A DNA stretch of 64,000 nt from Clitopilus passeckerianus (GCA_944990035.1 CALYLX010000143.1:310001-374000), one strand, 5' to 3'. Shown: positions 1 to 12,299, counted from the stretch's first letter. Numbers and translations are program-made. The notes: generated by a model from the sequence alone, not told the origin.

Positions 1-1927
1 TCTGTCAAAGTGGTTAGCGCCACGCGATAGGTGAAAATAGTTGAGGACATACAGGAAAGTTGACATTTGCCTTCTGTAGCACCGTCTCAGCATATGCGGC
101 CCAAGTTGAAACCAGCTCTTCCCAAAACATCTTCATCTCCTCCAACGAGAGCACCCTCACATGAGCCATATCCACCTCCGTCAGACCGAGGATACTGCGA
201 CTCAGTACATCCTTGCTGGCCTCCAAAATCTTTCCGTCAAATAACCCTGGAGCGGGCCGGCCAATCCCAGCCTTCGGGCTGAATACCACCGCTGGGCTGC
301 CAAGCCCACTGGTGAGCCGGTGAAGGAGAAGCAAGCCATCACGAGGCTCAGCCTTCCTTTCGCCAGCGATCATCCTTCCTAGTATCCTGAGAGCTGCTGC
401 CACGAAAGGAGAAGGCTGGGAGCCTCCAAGTTCAGGCGTCTGCGATAGCAAGACAGCCACCAACGATTCTCCAATCCCATCCTTCAGTTCCTCCGCCACG
501 AATCCTAGGACCTTGTCCACCTTCGCTTGCATTTTCGGTTTATTGCTGGACTTTGCGAGGAGCCTTGAGAAAGACCACACAAAAGCTCGCCATACATGCA
601 TATGAAGCTTGTCAATTGTCCTCGACCGGTACTTGAGTGCGCCATCAAAAACGACAGCGCAGAGCCTGAGGGATTTGGGGTGCGTGAAGATAGTATCCTC
701 TAGAAGGACGATGATGCATGCGACGACGACTAAGCACCAAGCTATACGCAGACGATCCCGTGAAGCGAAAGAGTCGGTTATAATCTGTGGCATTCGGCGG
801 TCGCCTTCGTTGATCCCCTCTTTCGCAGAATGGTGTTCGATGAATTTGAGGATGTGTTGTTGTATGGTGTCGTGGGGGAAGTCCGGTGGTAGCTTGAGTT
901 TGCAAGCTGCAAAGCCACCCAAAGCGTGAGCTGCATGCAACCGGAGCATAGCATCCTCTGCGCTGAGATGCACCAGGATCTGGGGTAGAAATTCGGCCAA
1001 AGGTGCTGCGACGCCGGTAGCGTGTGACTGTGAAAGTACTTGGATGGCCTTGTCGATTTTAAGGAGTCAGGACTACGGCAATGCTGAAAAAAATCATACA
1101 CACCTTCAGCGTGTCCAGCATGGTCTGTAGCTCCCCTTGCCCTTCAAGGCCCTTTCGTACCACTCGGGCTAGTTTAATGGTATGATGTGAGATAATAGCT
1201 GAGGGTAGTGCTTGTGTTCGAATGACCCAGGACGCAAGTGATCGAATCTTAGATGGGGATGGGAGCGTCAAACTCTCTGCAAGCGCGATGTCAAGCACAT
1301 CCTCAAAAATGAGCCCCAGGTCCTGATCTGAAATACATTCCGTCAATACCAAGTACCCGGTGAGATAGAGAAATAAGGCATACCACGAAACAAACGAGAC
1401 AGATTGGGTAAAGCAAACATGCTTGAGACCAGGCAAAGGCATGCTTGACACAGTGTCCCAAGGTCCCGTGAACGCTGAACATGATATTCAGGCAAGGCCA
1501 GAGATGATGACCGAAATGGATTGATGAGTGCGAGTTGGACATCTCGACGAATGACTCTGGTCAGCAGTCGTGAGTCTGCGTGTAAAGTTTGCAAGGCAGG
1601 TGTTTTCTCATGCGAACCCAGCAGGGCTGGTGCAACGGCACGGATTCTGGTGTTGAGAATATGATAGGCTTCAACAAGGTCGTGAATGGGGGCATATGAG
1701 AGTTCATCTTCGGGAAAATCAATCAAAGTTTCATAGGCCGATGATAAGTATGTTGACTGTTGTAATGGCGAGGATTGCGGTGAAGGAGAAGTTGCTTTGG
1801 ATGTGTGTTTCTCCCTGATCTCCATAACTCTTCGTTTGGATGCGGAGGTGCCTTTCACGGCATTTGAGGTGTCAGACGTTGAGAATGAGTTGGCTTTGCG
1901 GCTATTGGCCAGAACAGACGTTGCCAT
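1..1927 (-). CDS. Rif1 N-terminal-like helical protein (3' end off window)
   Basis: Four exons are visible: 1384-1927, 1104-1327, 53-1048 and a last one entered at base 1. The introns (1328-1383, 1049-1103, 2-52) have GT donors and branch-like CTGAC or CTAAC sites. The 544-nt first exon starts with a Ser/Thr/Lys-rich, probably disordered leader of about 65 residues. After that the protein is all-helical and HEAT-like, including a run reading AAHALGGFA. The layout resembles the Rap1-interacting factor 1 N-terminal domain of fungi, a telomere and replication-timing regulator that recruits PP1. A docking motif would lie in the unseen part. This assignment is inferred from overall look, not from a diagnostic motif. 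An importin-like or other HEAT protein is the alternative. The ATG at 1927 is the first in frame. Confidence 0.6.
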
Positions 1928-3017
1928 TATTGTTCAATTTGAAATTTGAGCAGGCCGTATGCGCCACAGCTCGGATTTCATGAAATATTTCAATCGTGTG
2001 GGTGCAACCTTTCGGTATAGTTTGTCGGAAACTTCTGCTTGAATTTTCACCCGCTCACTCTTCAGAGAATATGATATGTACAATGGAGGGTTTGCTGTCA
2101 AGCGGCCTTGTTATTAGTTTAGGAGCAAGACATAGACGTGCCCAACTGACCTTGCATCCAATATATATACAGAGCCACTGACTCCCTCCCTTCCTCCTAG
2201 TCAGCACGAAGCATCCCGGGACCGCTCAAGGCGATGATGGTGAGGATGATGGAGTCGGCCAAACTGTCAGAGTCAAACCAACAAGCGTTGAGTCTGTGTC
2301 ACGGGTCGCGCTCGTCACATTCTCGGATCAGAGCACGTGCAGGTTACGAGTGACTCGAATCTCTCACGGTTTAGCCGGAGGAGTCTCTTCTCCGAATCCG
2401 AATTTGAGCAATCAACATGGGCACGAGGGCATGGTGCTACACCTGCGGCGTCCCTGTCCCTCAGCCACCTTTCTTTTTTGAGGTGGTCAAGTGTTGGAAA
2501 CGCTGTACCGAATCCAATCCTCTGAATACCAAGCCAACGCCCATTGCATCGCAAATTCGTCTTGATGGCTGGCATTTTGGAGGCTTCGAACACTGACAAT
2601 ACATGCACTGGCTGGCTCAGCACCAGGCTTCGCTGTTTTCTTGCTTACGAGTACTGCCTGTCGATACAGCGTAAACATCAGCTACAGCGGAAGAAAAAAA
2701 AAACTTACCTGCGCGTCTAAAACTCTCTTGGCTTGCGCTCGTTCCAGTCTATTGTGCCGTACAAACGCCCTCGTTTAGTCTCGATTGAGGATTGCACTGG
2801 TTCAAGCTAAGCTTAATGAACGGGACGGAGCCACACTCCACTCAGACACCGGGCTCGATCACGATAGTCTATAACATAACGAAGTTTTCTCTCCAGTCAG
2901 CCCCACCATTCTTTCTCCTCTCTTCTTTTCGTTCAACCACCACCTTCAAGTTGAGGCCACCTTTACTCATTCTTCAATTCTTTGTATCTACTTCACGGAA
3001 CTCGAGGCAGGCCCGAG
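1928..3017. other. Intergenic region
   Basis: This is the upstream region of two divergently transcribed genes (Rif1-like on minus, Kre9-like on plus). Several 60-100 codon open frames occur on both strands around 2300-2680, but they overlap each other, have no splice-consistent continuation and resemble no family I know. I see no RNA gene or repeat here. An A-rich run at about 2692-2702 is the only low-complexity tract. Confidence 0.5.
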
Positions 3018-3652
3018 ATGTTCACTGGCAGCTTCATCCTTGCGTCGATCCTTGCTTGCACGATCCTTCTATCAGCGAGGATAAGTGTAGCGGCCAGCAT
3101 CTGTCTTCCATGCCAAGTCGCCTACAGCACCTTGTGGTATCCAGGCCTTCCCCGTCAGATGGTTTATAACCCCCACATCACTTCTCCAACGGCTGGAACC
3201 AAATGGAAAGCAGGATCGTCGACGACAGTTACATGGTACGAACACCTCCTTTTTAATCTAACTTCACCTGAACTGATAAGCCTATCGAACTTAGGGATCC
3301 AAGCGGAATTCCAGCAGGTACACGCTGTAGCGTCTACTTGGGCTACCTCAAGGATGGAAGTCCAGATGAACATCTCCAAAGTACGTTTTCTTCGCTCTTC
3401 TCCAAGAGGATGTGCGGCTGACCAACAACCAGTCAACAGTCCCCTGGCTGGGGCTGGGGTGGGCAACTGCGACTTGTCACACGGACAAGTCTCTGTCAAG
3501 GTTCCTGAAGATACAAAACCAGGTAATAATTACATCGTCGTCGGTACGTTCATTTTATTTCCTCTACCCCAGCTGTCATTCTGACCTCCTATCTGCGAAT
3601 AGTCATGGGTGATTCTGGTAATCGCAGCCAAAAATTTACTATTCATAAATAA
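3018..3652 (+). CDS. Secreted Kre9/Knh1-like N-terminal domain protein
   Basis: Four exons (3018-3235, 3295-3380, 3433-3543, 3603-3652) give a 154-residue protein. A hydrophobic signal peptide covers about residues 1-25. The rest is one Ig-like domain of the Kre9/Knh1 type often found in basidiomycete secreted and GPI proteins. The strand signature YNPHITSPTAGTKW comes first, then a V-T-W donor strand, then the closing block GDSGNRSQKFTI. There is no Ser/Thr-rich tail and no GPI signal, so it is probably released or wall-bound. Members of this family are linked to beta-glucan and wall assembly; the exact role of single-domain forms is unknown. The start is fixed by the signal peptide. A distant paralogue sits at 10836-11486 on the other strand. 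Confidence 0.85.
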
Positions 3653-3907
3653 TTTCATCGTTGTGGTTCTTTCGTTGTTTGTTGTACCCTCGTTCGTCTT
3701 CATCTGCATCGGTCATTCTGGGGTTCATTGGGCGCTATCCTGTGATATATTTTGTACTATATTCCGCAAGCTTTGTATCCTATTCTTACGGTGGTATTCA
3801 TATACGCACACGTACCATCGTTAATTGTAATGCCTCAAATGTTTTCATGCCTGGTCCTGTGATATTCTACCATCTCGTATTCCTGTCGCCTACTTTAGAT
3901 CCACTCA

Positions 3908-4099
3908 GGTTGACTAAAGAATGACTACGGAATGGCTGAGGAACGACTAGGGAATGACTTGAAAATGACTTGGGATTGACTATCTACCGACTACAGATTG
4001 ACTAGATCTGCCCTGCTTTGACTATTGTCTGACTAGAGTTTGACTTCGATTGACCTTTGACTGACTACAGTCACCCGACACTGACTCTGCACTGACTGG
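3908..4099. repeat. Degenerate GACT-containing tandem repeat
   Basis: About fifteen GACT cores, mostly preceded by T (TGACT), recur roughly every 10-14 nt over nearly 200 bp. Spacers have forms such as AGGGAA, TGAAAA and ATCTAC. The array lies just 3' of the Kre9-like gene and in the gap between it and the convergent transporter gene. Copies vary in both spacer and core, so the array is old or under weak constraint. Confidence 0.75.
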
Positions 4100-4300
4100 A
4101 ACGCCGCGCTGAGACCATGAAGAATGACAGTGGGTTCAAGAGGCAAGTGTGAATATCAATGTCGTGTTTGCAATCCATTACAATTATGTACAAGTATCAA
4201 ACTGTCTATCCATGCAAAGCAAATCCCAAAAAAGTACAAGAAAACAATCGTCTAATAAAGTCCTCAACCCAGTCATGTCCTCCTCCTCACCCTCGCTCAC

Positions 4301-6373
4301 CTACACCCTCCCCACAATCAACCCAACCACAACCCACAGCACCATCGCCGGAGGCGTCACAACACAATAACTCCAAAAAATCGTCCTCGAAATCAGTCTC
4401 TCAAACGCCTGTCCACCTCCCGCTGAAGCTTGTGTGATCTGCGCGAGCGTGAGCGCAGGCGGTGAGGCGAGGAGGAGGGTTATGGAGAGGATGAATATTG
4501 GACTAGATGCAAAGAAGAACATGGTCAGCGTTGATTCTTAAGTATTCTGGGTGATAAGAGAAGCAGTACTCACTCTTCAAACACCGGCACCCACATCCTC
4601 CCACCTTCATCATTAACCTTCGCACACCACACCACAACCGGCATCAACACCAGCGGTGTCAGGACCATCCTCGACAGAATAGCAACGACCACCGTTTTCG
4701 TCTCTCCCCTCCCAAGTTTCCTCTTCGCCTCGACCTCTCTAGCAGTGCCCAGGGTTAGGGAGCTGCTAGCTGTAGGCTGTCCTTGTTCTTGCATCCACCT
4801 GGGAATACGCTCGCCATCGTTGTGATCCTTTCTTTTCCTGAAGAGACTCTTCACGTTCTCAACCAGAGTATCCGAGCTCGTCGACTTCGGCAGGCTTCCC
4901 GCTGCAGCGCCATCCTCATTCACTTCCCCTCCCTCCCTCTCCCCCGCCCCCATTCCTTTGCCCGCCTCCTCCTTAGCCGCCTCCTCCTTCCAAAAATACC
5001 CACCCAACACAACCAGTGTAATCGGAATACTACAACTCCCAGCAGCCTTCAACGCCCCCTTCACAGGCGCCATATGGTTCTCCAACGCGTGCTGCAGAGG
5101 CGGCGTGAGCGCCACGACAATTGAGAGAAGTGAGGCGTAGAGCGGAATAGTCATGAACGATGTGAACCCCCGCCAAGCCCGAGTTATACGGCGTTTGAGG
5201 CGTTTCCAGAGAGGGTATTTGGGGGATTTAGGGTGATGAGGACGAAGGGTCGTATCCAGGCTTGGTCCAGGGAGGACTTCTTGTCCATCTTCCTCACCAT
5301 CTAGGAAATCCACTACACTCGCTCTCCTGCTTGACTCTAAAGAATCCGCAGACAAGTCGAGGACACTCTGATTGGGTGAGTTCGGGAAGGAGCGAAAGTA
5401 CGTTGTTTGCCGGCGAGGGGGTGGAGGGCGGAGGTGCTTCGAGCTGTCCTGTTGGTTTTGGTCAGGCGAGGAGGTGGGCTCCACCATCGTAGATGAAGAC
5501 GCTACGGTGGGGAAGGTAAGAGTCCTCGAGGATCGGACGCTGTCAATGTGTTCATCCCCAGGAGAATCGGTCCGTAAACCAGGGAGAGGTTGGTGATTGT
5601 ATGAAATCTTCGGTGAAGGAGGCGGTGTGGGCTCCTCATCGTCTGCAGCTGCTAACAGTCGGACACCAAATGACCATCGGAGCTAAACGAATATAAAAAT
5701 GAGCTACTAAGAACAGGGCAAAAGAGGAGAGAAAAAACACTCACAATCATCCCCATCGTACTCGCCAACACCAAATAAGTCAGCGCTCTCCCAAGCATAG
5801 CATCCTTGCTATCGCCTTCATCGTCCTGCCCTGGCTTCCTCCACTTCAACCCCTTCATACCTGCAACCAAACTACCCATAAGCGCCACCGGCAATGAGTT
5901 CGAGTTCATGAACATCGATGCAGCTACAGCGAAGTTTTTCTGCGAGCGTTTGAGGCCGAAGATGCGAGAGAGAACAAGGGAGATGATGAGAGAGGTGCAT
6001 GTTGTGAGAAGGAAGAATATGGGGAGGACATAGAGTTCGCGGAGCTTCTGGGGTGTGAGCGAGAGAGCGACCTTGGAGAAGAGGAGAGCAGGGGTGAAGA
6101 GCGAGGTGTTCAGGTGGTTGAGTTGCTACAAACCGTGTAGAATGAGGATCTAGAAGTGTCGAAGGAGGGAAGAAACGTACTCGTTGTGTTTTCTTATCCA
6201 AAACACCTTTCCTTGCGAGGACATACCCAGCCAGACATAGTATAAAGACCTCAAGGATAGACTGTACCTCATCACATTAGCTTTGTGCCTTTCGTGAAAG
6301 ATAACGAAGGAGAACGCACATTGAATACCGTGACCAGAAGCTCGCCGATAGGCAAGTCAGACGGGTGGGTCAT
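4301..6373 (-). CDS. Auxin efflux carrier (PIN-like/ECM3-type) membrane transporter
   Basis: Five exons (6320-6373, 6181-6261, 5745-6125, 4574-5682, 4302-4502 with the stop codon at 4301-4303) encode 608 residues. The N-terminal half carries the membrane-transport (auxin efflux carrier) core: a helix with LCLAGYVLARKGVLD, then LNTSLFTPALLFSKVA and NSNSLPVALMGSL, all recognisable family blocks. A long cytosolic loop of about 230 residues, rich in Ser, Pro and charged residues, separates it from the C-terminal helices. Yeast Ecm3 and fission-yeast relatives have the same split architecture. The substrate of fungal members is not established; ER or plasma-membrane export of small organic anions is the usual guess. 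The gene converges on the Kre9-like gene. Start choice: the first ATG, giving a short amphipathic lead before helix 1. Confidence 0.9.
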
Positions 6374-8165
6374 GCGAAGTGGGGATTATTGCGGGTGGGG
6401 GTAAGAAAGAAAATAACGTTGACTCCAGGTGGACATAATAATTTGAGGACCGTTGACGATGTCATCATGGCTGCGGCGTGCAGTCCAGCCTTCAGTTTAC
6501 AGGCTAAAATTGATCTTGGGAGTACTGCCACCGGAGGCGGTGTCTATAATAAGAAGGTTTGGCAGGGTTCGGGGACGCCAAGAGAGCACGTTTCGTGGAC
6601 TGAAGCGAGGGCCAAGGGGTCATAGAGATAAGCTTCGGCGGTGGAGACTGGAGGGCAGTGGATAAGGTGAAGGGAGCTCCGCATTCGTCGTTGACCCCCA
6701 TCCAGCCCCAGAATGGGGTAGACGGGTAAGACTCATAGAGAAGCCTGAACTTGATCACCATGAGGCATCAGGAAGAGGTGTGCATTCGTGAGCGAGGTGT
6801 GGGTGGGTGTATGTGAAAAGCCCACTCCCAAGCCACTTGGCCGTTTGAAGCGCCCACTGGGAGGCACGGTACCAAGTCTGCCGAGCCACTTGCAATGCCA
6901 TCGACATTCCTTGGTGCAACAGCTTTATTCTCGGGAACTGCTCTTCGTTTTCTCGACTTTACAGCACCAGAGTCCCATTTCACCAGTCGGAGACGGGGAA
7001 ACTTCAATGCGCCAGCGTCATGGTCATGGCTCCCAACTACGCGAGGACACAGCCTGAGCGTAATACAATTGCTCCGGTTTCGTCATTCATGATCTCCCAG
7101 CACGATCAAATTCATTGGCTTTCCGCGCCGGCGCCTTTGCTTTTCGATAGGAGGAAGAGAACCGGCGTGAACTGCTGGGGGGACTTGTGAGTAGAGAACT
7201 ATGATCCTGATAGGAAGAACGGCGAACGAGTTAAATGCACACTTAGCGCCAGCCCCGGTTTGTGAATAAGCTAACCCCTTATAGTGTGTCCAGGTCGGCG
7301 AAGTTCAGAATGAATTTGCTGGGGAAGGTCAATGTGGAACTTTCAGTGCCAGCATGTAACTGTTCATGCACATGGTGGAATTAGTTCAAGGTCGTCGGAT
7401 CCTCAAGTGCATTGCGGGAGCTCGGCAAAGTTGCAGTGGACAAACCCGACCAAATCAACAGCCTCTTGCTTATTTTTATTCCCTGTATTTTCTATACGTC
7501 TCTTACGTCTCTTACGACGCTTATAACGTACAATAGTTTTTTCTACTTACAATACTACTCGTTCTCTCTTGCCTCAGATTGGTTTATACGCGAGGGCCGA
7601 ACCTAACATGAAGGCATCTTGTACGCGACCCCGCAGCATTATTCAAAATACCGGGGACATGCTCTCAACGCGTTTTCGTCGCTTTGTCTCGCAATAATGG
7701 CCTACGGGAAAGCAGAATGACCTCTGCCTTCCGAGTTTGTAGCAACATCCCAGTGAAAACTCGACATCGACGACGATCCCCGAATGCCGACGATTGATTG
7801 ACAGTCAAAGAAGAAGCTGAAGGTGAGATCTGGTCAATGTCTCCTACAGCTCCTCAGACCCAGGAGTCCTAATGCCGGAAGGATGTGTAGTCGACATGAC
7901 CATGATAGGCAGTTGCAGAAGTTGAAGTTGCCAACAAGCTGGAGCTCGAATAGCTGAAAGTTCAAGTGACGTATTGCCTGCTCGCTCCTCTCGTCTCAAC
8001 GTGACATTAGCAATTCCTGATACCCTCTCGTGCCCGCAGAAGCGTCCGTCTGGAAGGATACAAATCTGTGGCTGAGTGAGCACCGAACAACAAATCAGTT
8101 GCTCATCCAATGGAGTGCCCGTAGTAAGCTTGCTCGTGGTTGCTGATCAAGCAACGTAGAGCCCC
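6374..8165. other. Intergenic region with an LTR-like remnant
   Basis: This 1.8-kb gap separates divergent genes. Apart from the LTR-like remnant near 7445-7645, I find only short overlapping open frames with no splice support. The left 400 bp are the 5' flank of the transporter gene. Confidence 0.5.
7445..7645 (+). repeat. LTR-like remnant (copy 1)
   Basis: An AT-rich stretch contains repeated TCTTACG units, then CAATAGTTTTTTCTACTT and TTGGTTTATACGCGAGGGCC, and ends near CCTAACA. The same order of words occurs in reverse complement at 12300-12477. Tails ending in CCTAACA next to a CTCT-rich block resemble the 3' ends of fungal Ty1/copia-type LTRs. No internal gag or pol coding is present, so at most it is a solo or decayed LTR. 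Confidence 0.5.
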
Positions 8166-8173
8166 TATTTAAG
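8166..8173 (+). promoter_or_regulatory. TATA-like box of the DUF427 gene
   Basis: TATTTAAG lies about 115 bp upstream of the ATG, followed by a CT-rich leader typical of fungal transcription start regions. Confidence 0.4.
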
Positions 8174-8287
8174 GCGGCCCATTTGCTTCCGCCGAGTCCA
8201 TCAACAACCACCCAAGCCATTCGCTTTATCCCTACATTCTCATCTACTTCTCTTTCGCGTCGAAATCAATTCAAATAACACCCAAAG

Positions 8288-8752
8288 ATGGTCAAAGTCA
8301 CTCTAAACGGAACCACCCTCGCTGAATCCACGGAGACGATCGTGGTGGAGAATAACCACTACTTCCCTCCCAGCGCGATCAACAAGGAGCTCTTCCATGA
8401 TTCTGATACCCAGTGAGTCTAAGCTCAGGTTCCTCGCTAGTGTTGAGGGGATGAAACTGATATATACTTGCAATAGCACTGTCTGTGGGTGGAAGGGAAC
8501 TGCCTCGTATTATGATGTAAAAATCGGCGACGAGACTATCAAGGACGCAGCTTGGTGAGTTCCCGCTCGGACTTTCCAGGACAGTACATCCAGCTAATAC
8601 CTACTTCCAGGTACTACCCTAACGCTTACGACAAAGCCAAGAACATTGAGGGCTGGATCGCGTTCTACAAGGTATGTCCTGTCCAGTACTCTCCGCTCCT
8701 AATCCAGCACTAACCGAGGACCCTTGCACAGACCAAAGTCACCGTCGAGTAA
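8288..8752 (+). CDS. DUF427 domain protein
   Basis: Four exons (8288-8412, 8477-8554, 8611-8671, 8732-8752) encode 94 residues, the whole length of the DUF427 fold. Hallmarks are HYFPP near residue 25, CGWKGTASYYDV near 45-56, and the closing WYYPNAY then IEGWIAFYK. Members bind or modify an unknown small ligand; they are widespread in bacteria and fungi and no reaction has been proven. A homolog-length match with all three conserved blocks leaves little doubt about the family. The TATA-like box and CT-rich leader upstream support the start. No signal peptide is seen, so it is probably cytosolic. Confidence 0.9.
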
Positions 8753-9045
8753 CTTACAAACCCAACACCAAGCATGAGCAGGGGAGAACGAGTTCATTAT
8801 CATTCTTTCATATAATCAAATAAAGAAAGACATAAGTATAAGCATTAGTGTATTCCTATAGCACAACAAATTTAAAGAATTCAAGGGTGGTTCTAGATCG
8901 GAGCATCGTCATCATCTACTCTATCCAAGCCGCTATGGATATGTAATTGTCAGGGGTCCGTGAAGGTTCAAAAGATCGACGGGACTATGACCAGGAGCAT
9001 AGTCCAAATCTGTATGATCCTCTATTTTCTATGGGGCATAAGCGT

Positions 9046-10341
9046 TCAGACGTAGTTAGAGAAGAGGGGTATAAGCGACTGTGCGAGGGTATAGCTGAAC
9101 ACGAGCTTAGGTCCAACAACGAGGATCTACCGCATACATAGCTCATCAGCATCTTTCACCCCATCTCAATAATGAAGATAAACGCACCTTGGGTGTCAAG
9201 CCCTTAAAGAAAGCCGTAGGCCCCTCATGCTTAATCAACTCCTTAACCACCGTGAACCCACCAACCTTCGACTCAAAGTTCGCGTTCTGTATCCTAGTCT
9301 TCACCACATCCAGCGGTGCAGCAACCGTGATCGAAGCGACGGCTCCAGCGATGGAAGCAAAGAAGTTTTGTGTCCATGTTGCTTTGGAGTAGTCCTTAAC
9401 GCCGAGAACGTAATCTTTTGTGAACGCTGAGGCACCGAAGAGCTATGATAGAGGAATTCGGTTAGGTTGACTCCGGCATGTGAAAGACGCGCGAGAAACA
9501 TACAGCAAACGATCCGGGGGCGTTACGCGCCATAGTCCAGCCCCATCCGCGGTAGAGGTTCCGGCCTTCCTCAGCGAAGATGCGGAAGACGCCGCGACCA
9601 CGGAAAGCTTCCGGATTCACCTGACGCTTGATCTTGAGGACATCAAGCGGGAGAAGGACCTAATAACGCGTGATTTTAGCGACTTGTCAGCTGTGAGCAA
9701 GGAATGAAACGACTTACAACTTCACCAATACCGGTCAAGCTACACAGAAAAGAGATGGGTCAGTTGAGTTGGTATAGAGAAGATAGTGTATATAAGAACA
9801 TACCTTCCAGCACACGCCTGCATCATGAGTTTCCCGTTCCTTTCACCGAAGGTGTTGGAGAAGTTCGACTTGAAGTTTTGGTTGATCAGGTCGTTGAACC
9901 ATGGTTGACCACCGAATTTGTAGATACGTTGGGCGACCTTGTATCCGGCTGCGTATCCCAATCCAGGGAAGAGGGAGAGCATCTTGCGGGGGATGCTGGC
10001 GGTAGCATAGTCTCGGAAGATGATGGTTGAGAGGCCGGGGAGTGTGACCTGAGGAGAGGAGAAGAGTCATTCGAGTGAGAACTGGAAATAAACGATGAAG
10101 AGGTGGATGGAAGTGAACGCACCTTTGCCTTGTTACTCATCAACCTCTTTGCTACCGTGTCAACCGGGTGGAACACTAGCAGCTCAGCAATACCTATTCA
10201 ATTCGAGACCAAATTTCAATTCAGTTCCCTGCACGAATCACACCACCACCGTCATCCCGTGAACTCACCAGAAGTTCCCGAGCCCAGGACACGGGCTGCA
10301 GCAGAGTCCTTTCCTTTACCAGATGACATGGGGGGAGACAT
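9046..10341 (-). CDS. GGC1: Mitochondrial carrier, GTP/GDP transporter (Ggc1) type
   Basis: Seven exons (10269-10341, 10123-10193, 9804-10048, 9718-9739, 9504-9659, 9188-9442, 9046-9126) give 300 residues, the usual mitochondrial carrier length. Carrier signatures PxDxxKxR appear as HPVDTVAKR, LPLDVLKIKR and APLDVVKTR. Six membrane helices are therefore expected in the inner membrane. The HPVDTVAKRLMSN block and the SNTFGERNGKLMMQACAG region match the yeast Ggc1 subfamily, which exchanges mitochondrial GDP for GTP and affects iron homeostasis. One exon is only 22 nt. The ATG at 10341 is followed by a short polar leader (MSPPMSSGKG), as is common in the subfamily. Confidence 0.88.
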
Positions 10342-10835
10342 GTTGATAGGGAAATAAGGTGCGGTGATTTTGGCGAGACAAGAGGAGTCTTTTTGTACTG
10401 GCAAAGGCCAACAGGTGCTGTGAGCTGGTGTGTAGGGTGCTCGGCTAACTTTCGGGAAAGGCAATGAATTGAGCAAAATTGTCGGGCTGTTGGCATACAG
10501 GTGTAAGCACAATGACACCGCCACTGCCCACGCGTCGGCCGATCAGGCACTCGGTCTCGGTCCGATGCGTTTGGGTTTTGACTTTCCTGCCATGATGTTC
10601 TCGAGGTGAGGTGGATCTCGAGTTGGTCCAATGTCACTATGTTGCTCAAGGAATCGGTCATATTAATGCTACCAGTACTATACGGGGAAGAAGCCAGAAA
10701 GCTGGCCAAGACACGAAATTAACTGTCCGACTATAATCAAGTGAAAAGCGATGTAAAGGTATGTGAGGGAAGCGTCCATAGCACTGAAAGGTTGACAGAA
10801 TGAATTAACGGGAACCATTGACGCTCAACAAGTTC

Positions 10836-11486
10836 TCAGCTCTTCACGATCTTGAACCTTTGTGAAGTATTACCCTGAAACGTAATTATGGTAAGTGAAG
10901 TGCAAGCAGAGACTGACAGGATGAATACATACAGAGTCACCGAATACTGTTCGGGGCACGATACACGGTGAGCAATAATTCACAAGCTGCGGACACAAGA
11001 TTTGACGTACAAACAATGAAATAGTCACCGCGAGGTTTGACAGCCTTCGGCACGGTCACTGCGATGTGACCTGCTGCGAGAGGGAAGCCCATTGCAAGGG
11101 GGTGCTCTGATAGTAAACACTACGTTGAGTCCTAATTTTAACATTGACTGCAATTCGCCCACCCATATCCAGGTTTTCGCTCCCATTCCCGTCATGGCCC
11201 AGCAGAATTCGGCCTTTCGAATTCCTGAGGTAATGAGGGATATCGGACGTTTCTGGCATCATAAACGAATGGTTAGCGGTCCGTCGTCGGTGGGTATCCT
11301 GAGATCCTAGCGCTCACCCCAAGTCACTTCATGCGTAGTCCCAGAGCGCCAGGTCATGCCTTTCTTCGGAGAAATGATGCGAGGGTTATAAATTAGCAGC
11401 TCCTTCTCCGCAACAGGCACCGAACGCGCCGTGTTGACGAGAATGAAGAGTGCAAAAAGTCGGAAAGCAAGGAAGAAACTGAACAT
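10836..11486 (-). CDS. Secreted Kre9/Knh1-like N-terminal domain protein (second)
   Basis: Five exons (11318-11486, 11163-11252, 11011-11106, 10933-10946, 10836-10874) encode 135 residues. One exon is 14 nt, reading through LFGDS. A signal peptide covers about residues 1-22. The Ig-like domain follows with YNPRIISPKKGMTW, HEVTW, the EHPLAMGF loop and the closing GDSGNTSQRFKI. It is the same family as the gene at 3018-3652, but intron phases differ and identity is modest, so the two are old paralogues or independent family members. There is no GPI tail. It is probably extracellular or in the wall. A TATA box 70 bp upstream supports the start. Confidence 0.85.
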
Positions 11487-11557
11487 TGTGCTGGAGAAGA
11501 GGTAGGACCGCGAAAGAGGAAGCTTTCGTTACTTTGAAAGTACCAAAATCACTGAGC

Positions 11558-11565
11558 TTTATATA
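11558..11565 (-). promoter_or_regulatory. TATA box of the second Kre9-like gene
   Basis: TATATAAA on the minus strand lies about 72 bp upstream of the ATG at 11486. Confidence 0.55.
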
Positions 11566-12299
11566 TTCTCGACCATCTTGGAGCGGGACGATCAAATCCG
11601 GTAACCCCTTCTCCTGATTTGGATCCTTGGAGCTTGCTCACGCTCGTACAGACACGAGGTGCGCATCGAAGCTTCTCCCGCCTAAAAATGGTACAACGAG
11701 GCTCGGAGGGCCCTGAAACGACCTGGAGAAAAGAAAAGAAACGGTTGGTTTTTGGGAAGAACGGGGTGGGTTGACCGCTGGAAAAGCACTTGAAACGACT
11801 TCCAAACTTCGCGAATTGCTTTGGGTCTTCGACTCCAGCGTCGATTAGTCAATCGGCGGTATAAAGTGCGGTTTTCAAGGAACGGTTAGGAGGGAGGTGG
11901 GCCTGGGTCATTTGCTTCCGTGGGGAGCTCGGGCGTTCGACGGAGGTGGAGTGTCTAGGTGTTAGAATTTCACCTCGATTCACTGCAGTCACCCAAAATA
12001 TAACGGTGTGTGGTATCTCAGGATGAAGGCAAATTTAATACATGCCGTTAGGCGCCTCTGTTATCCAAACATGAATGTAGCTGCGAGAGAGCCTACTTGT
12101 GAGAATGCTCCCGGAGAAGCGCTGGGTTACAACGAAGCACTGAACGAAGCTTCAGTTGTAATTCCCGCTTGTACGTGCTTTATGTCAATATACCGTAAGG
12201 CCGAGAGTAACAGACAACGCTGGCTCGCTGTTATCCGATACTCCAGAGGCCAAGTGCCGACGAAGACCTGAACCACGATCCTGAACATTGGCAATGGTC

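Noticed and set aside
4783..5124. 113-codon plus-strand frame
   Set aside because: It is antisense to the charged loop of the transporter; biased composition keeps it open.
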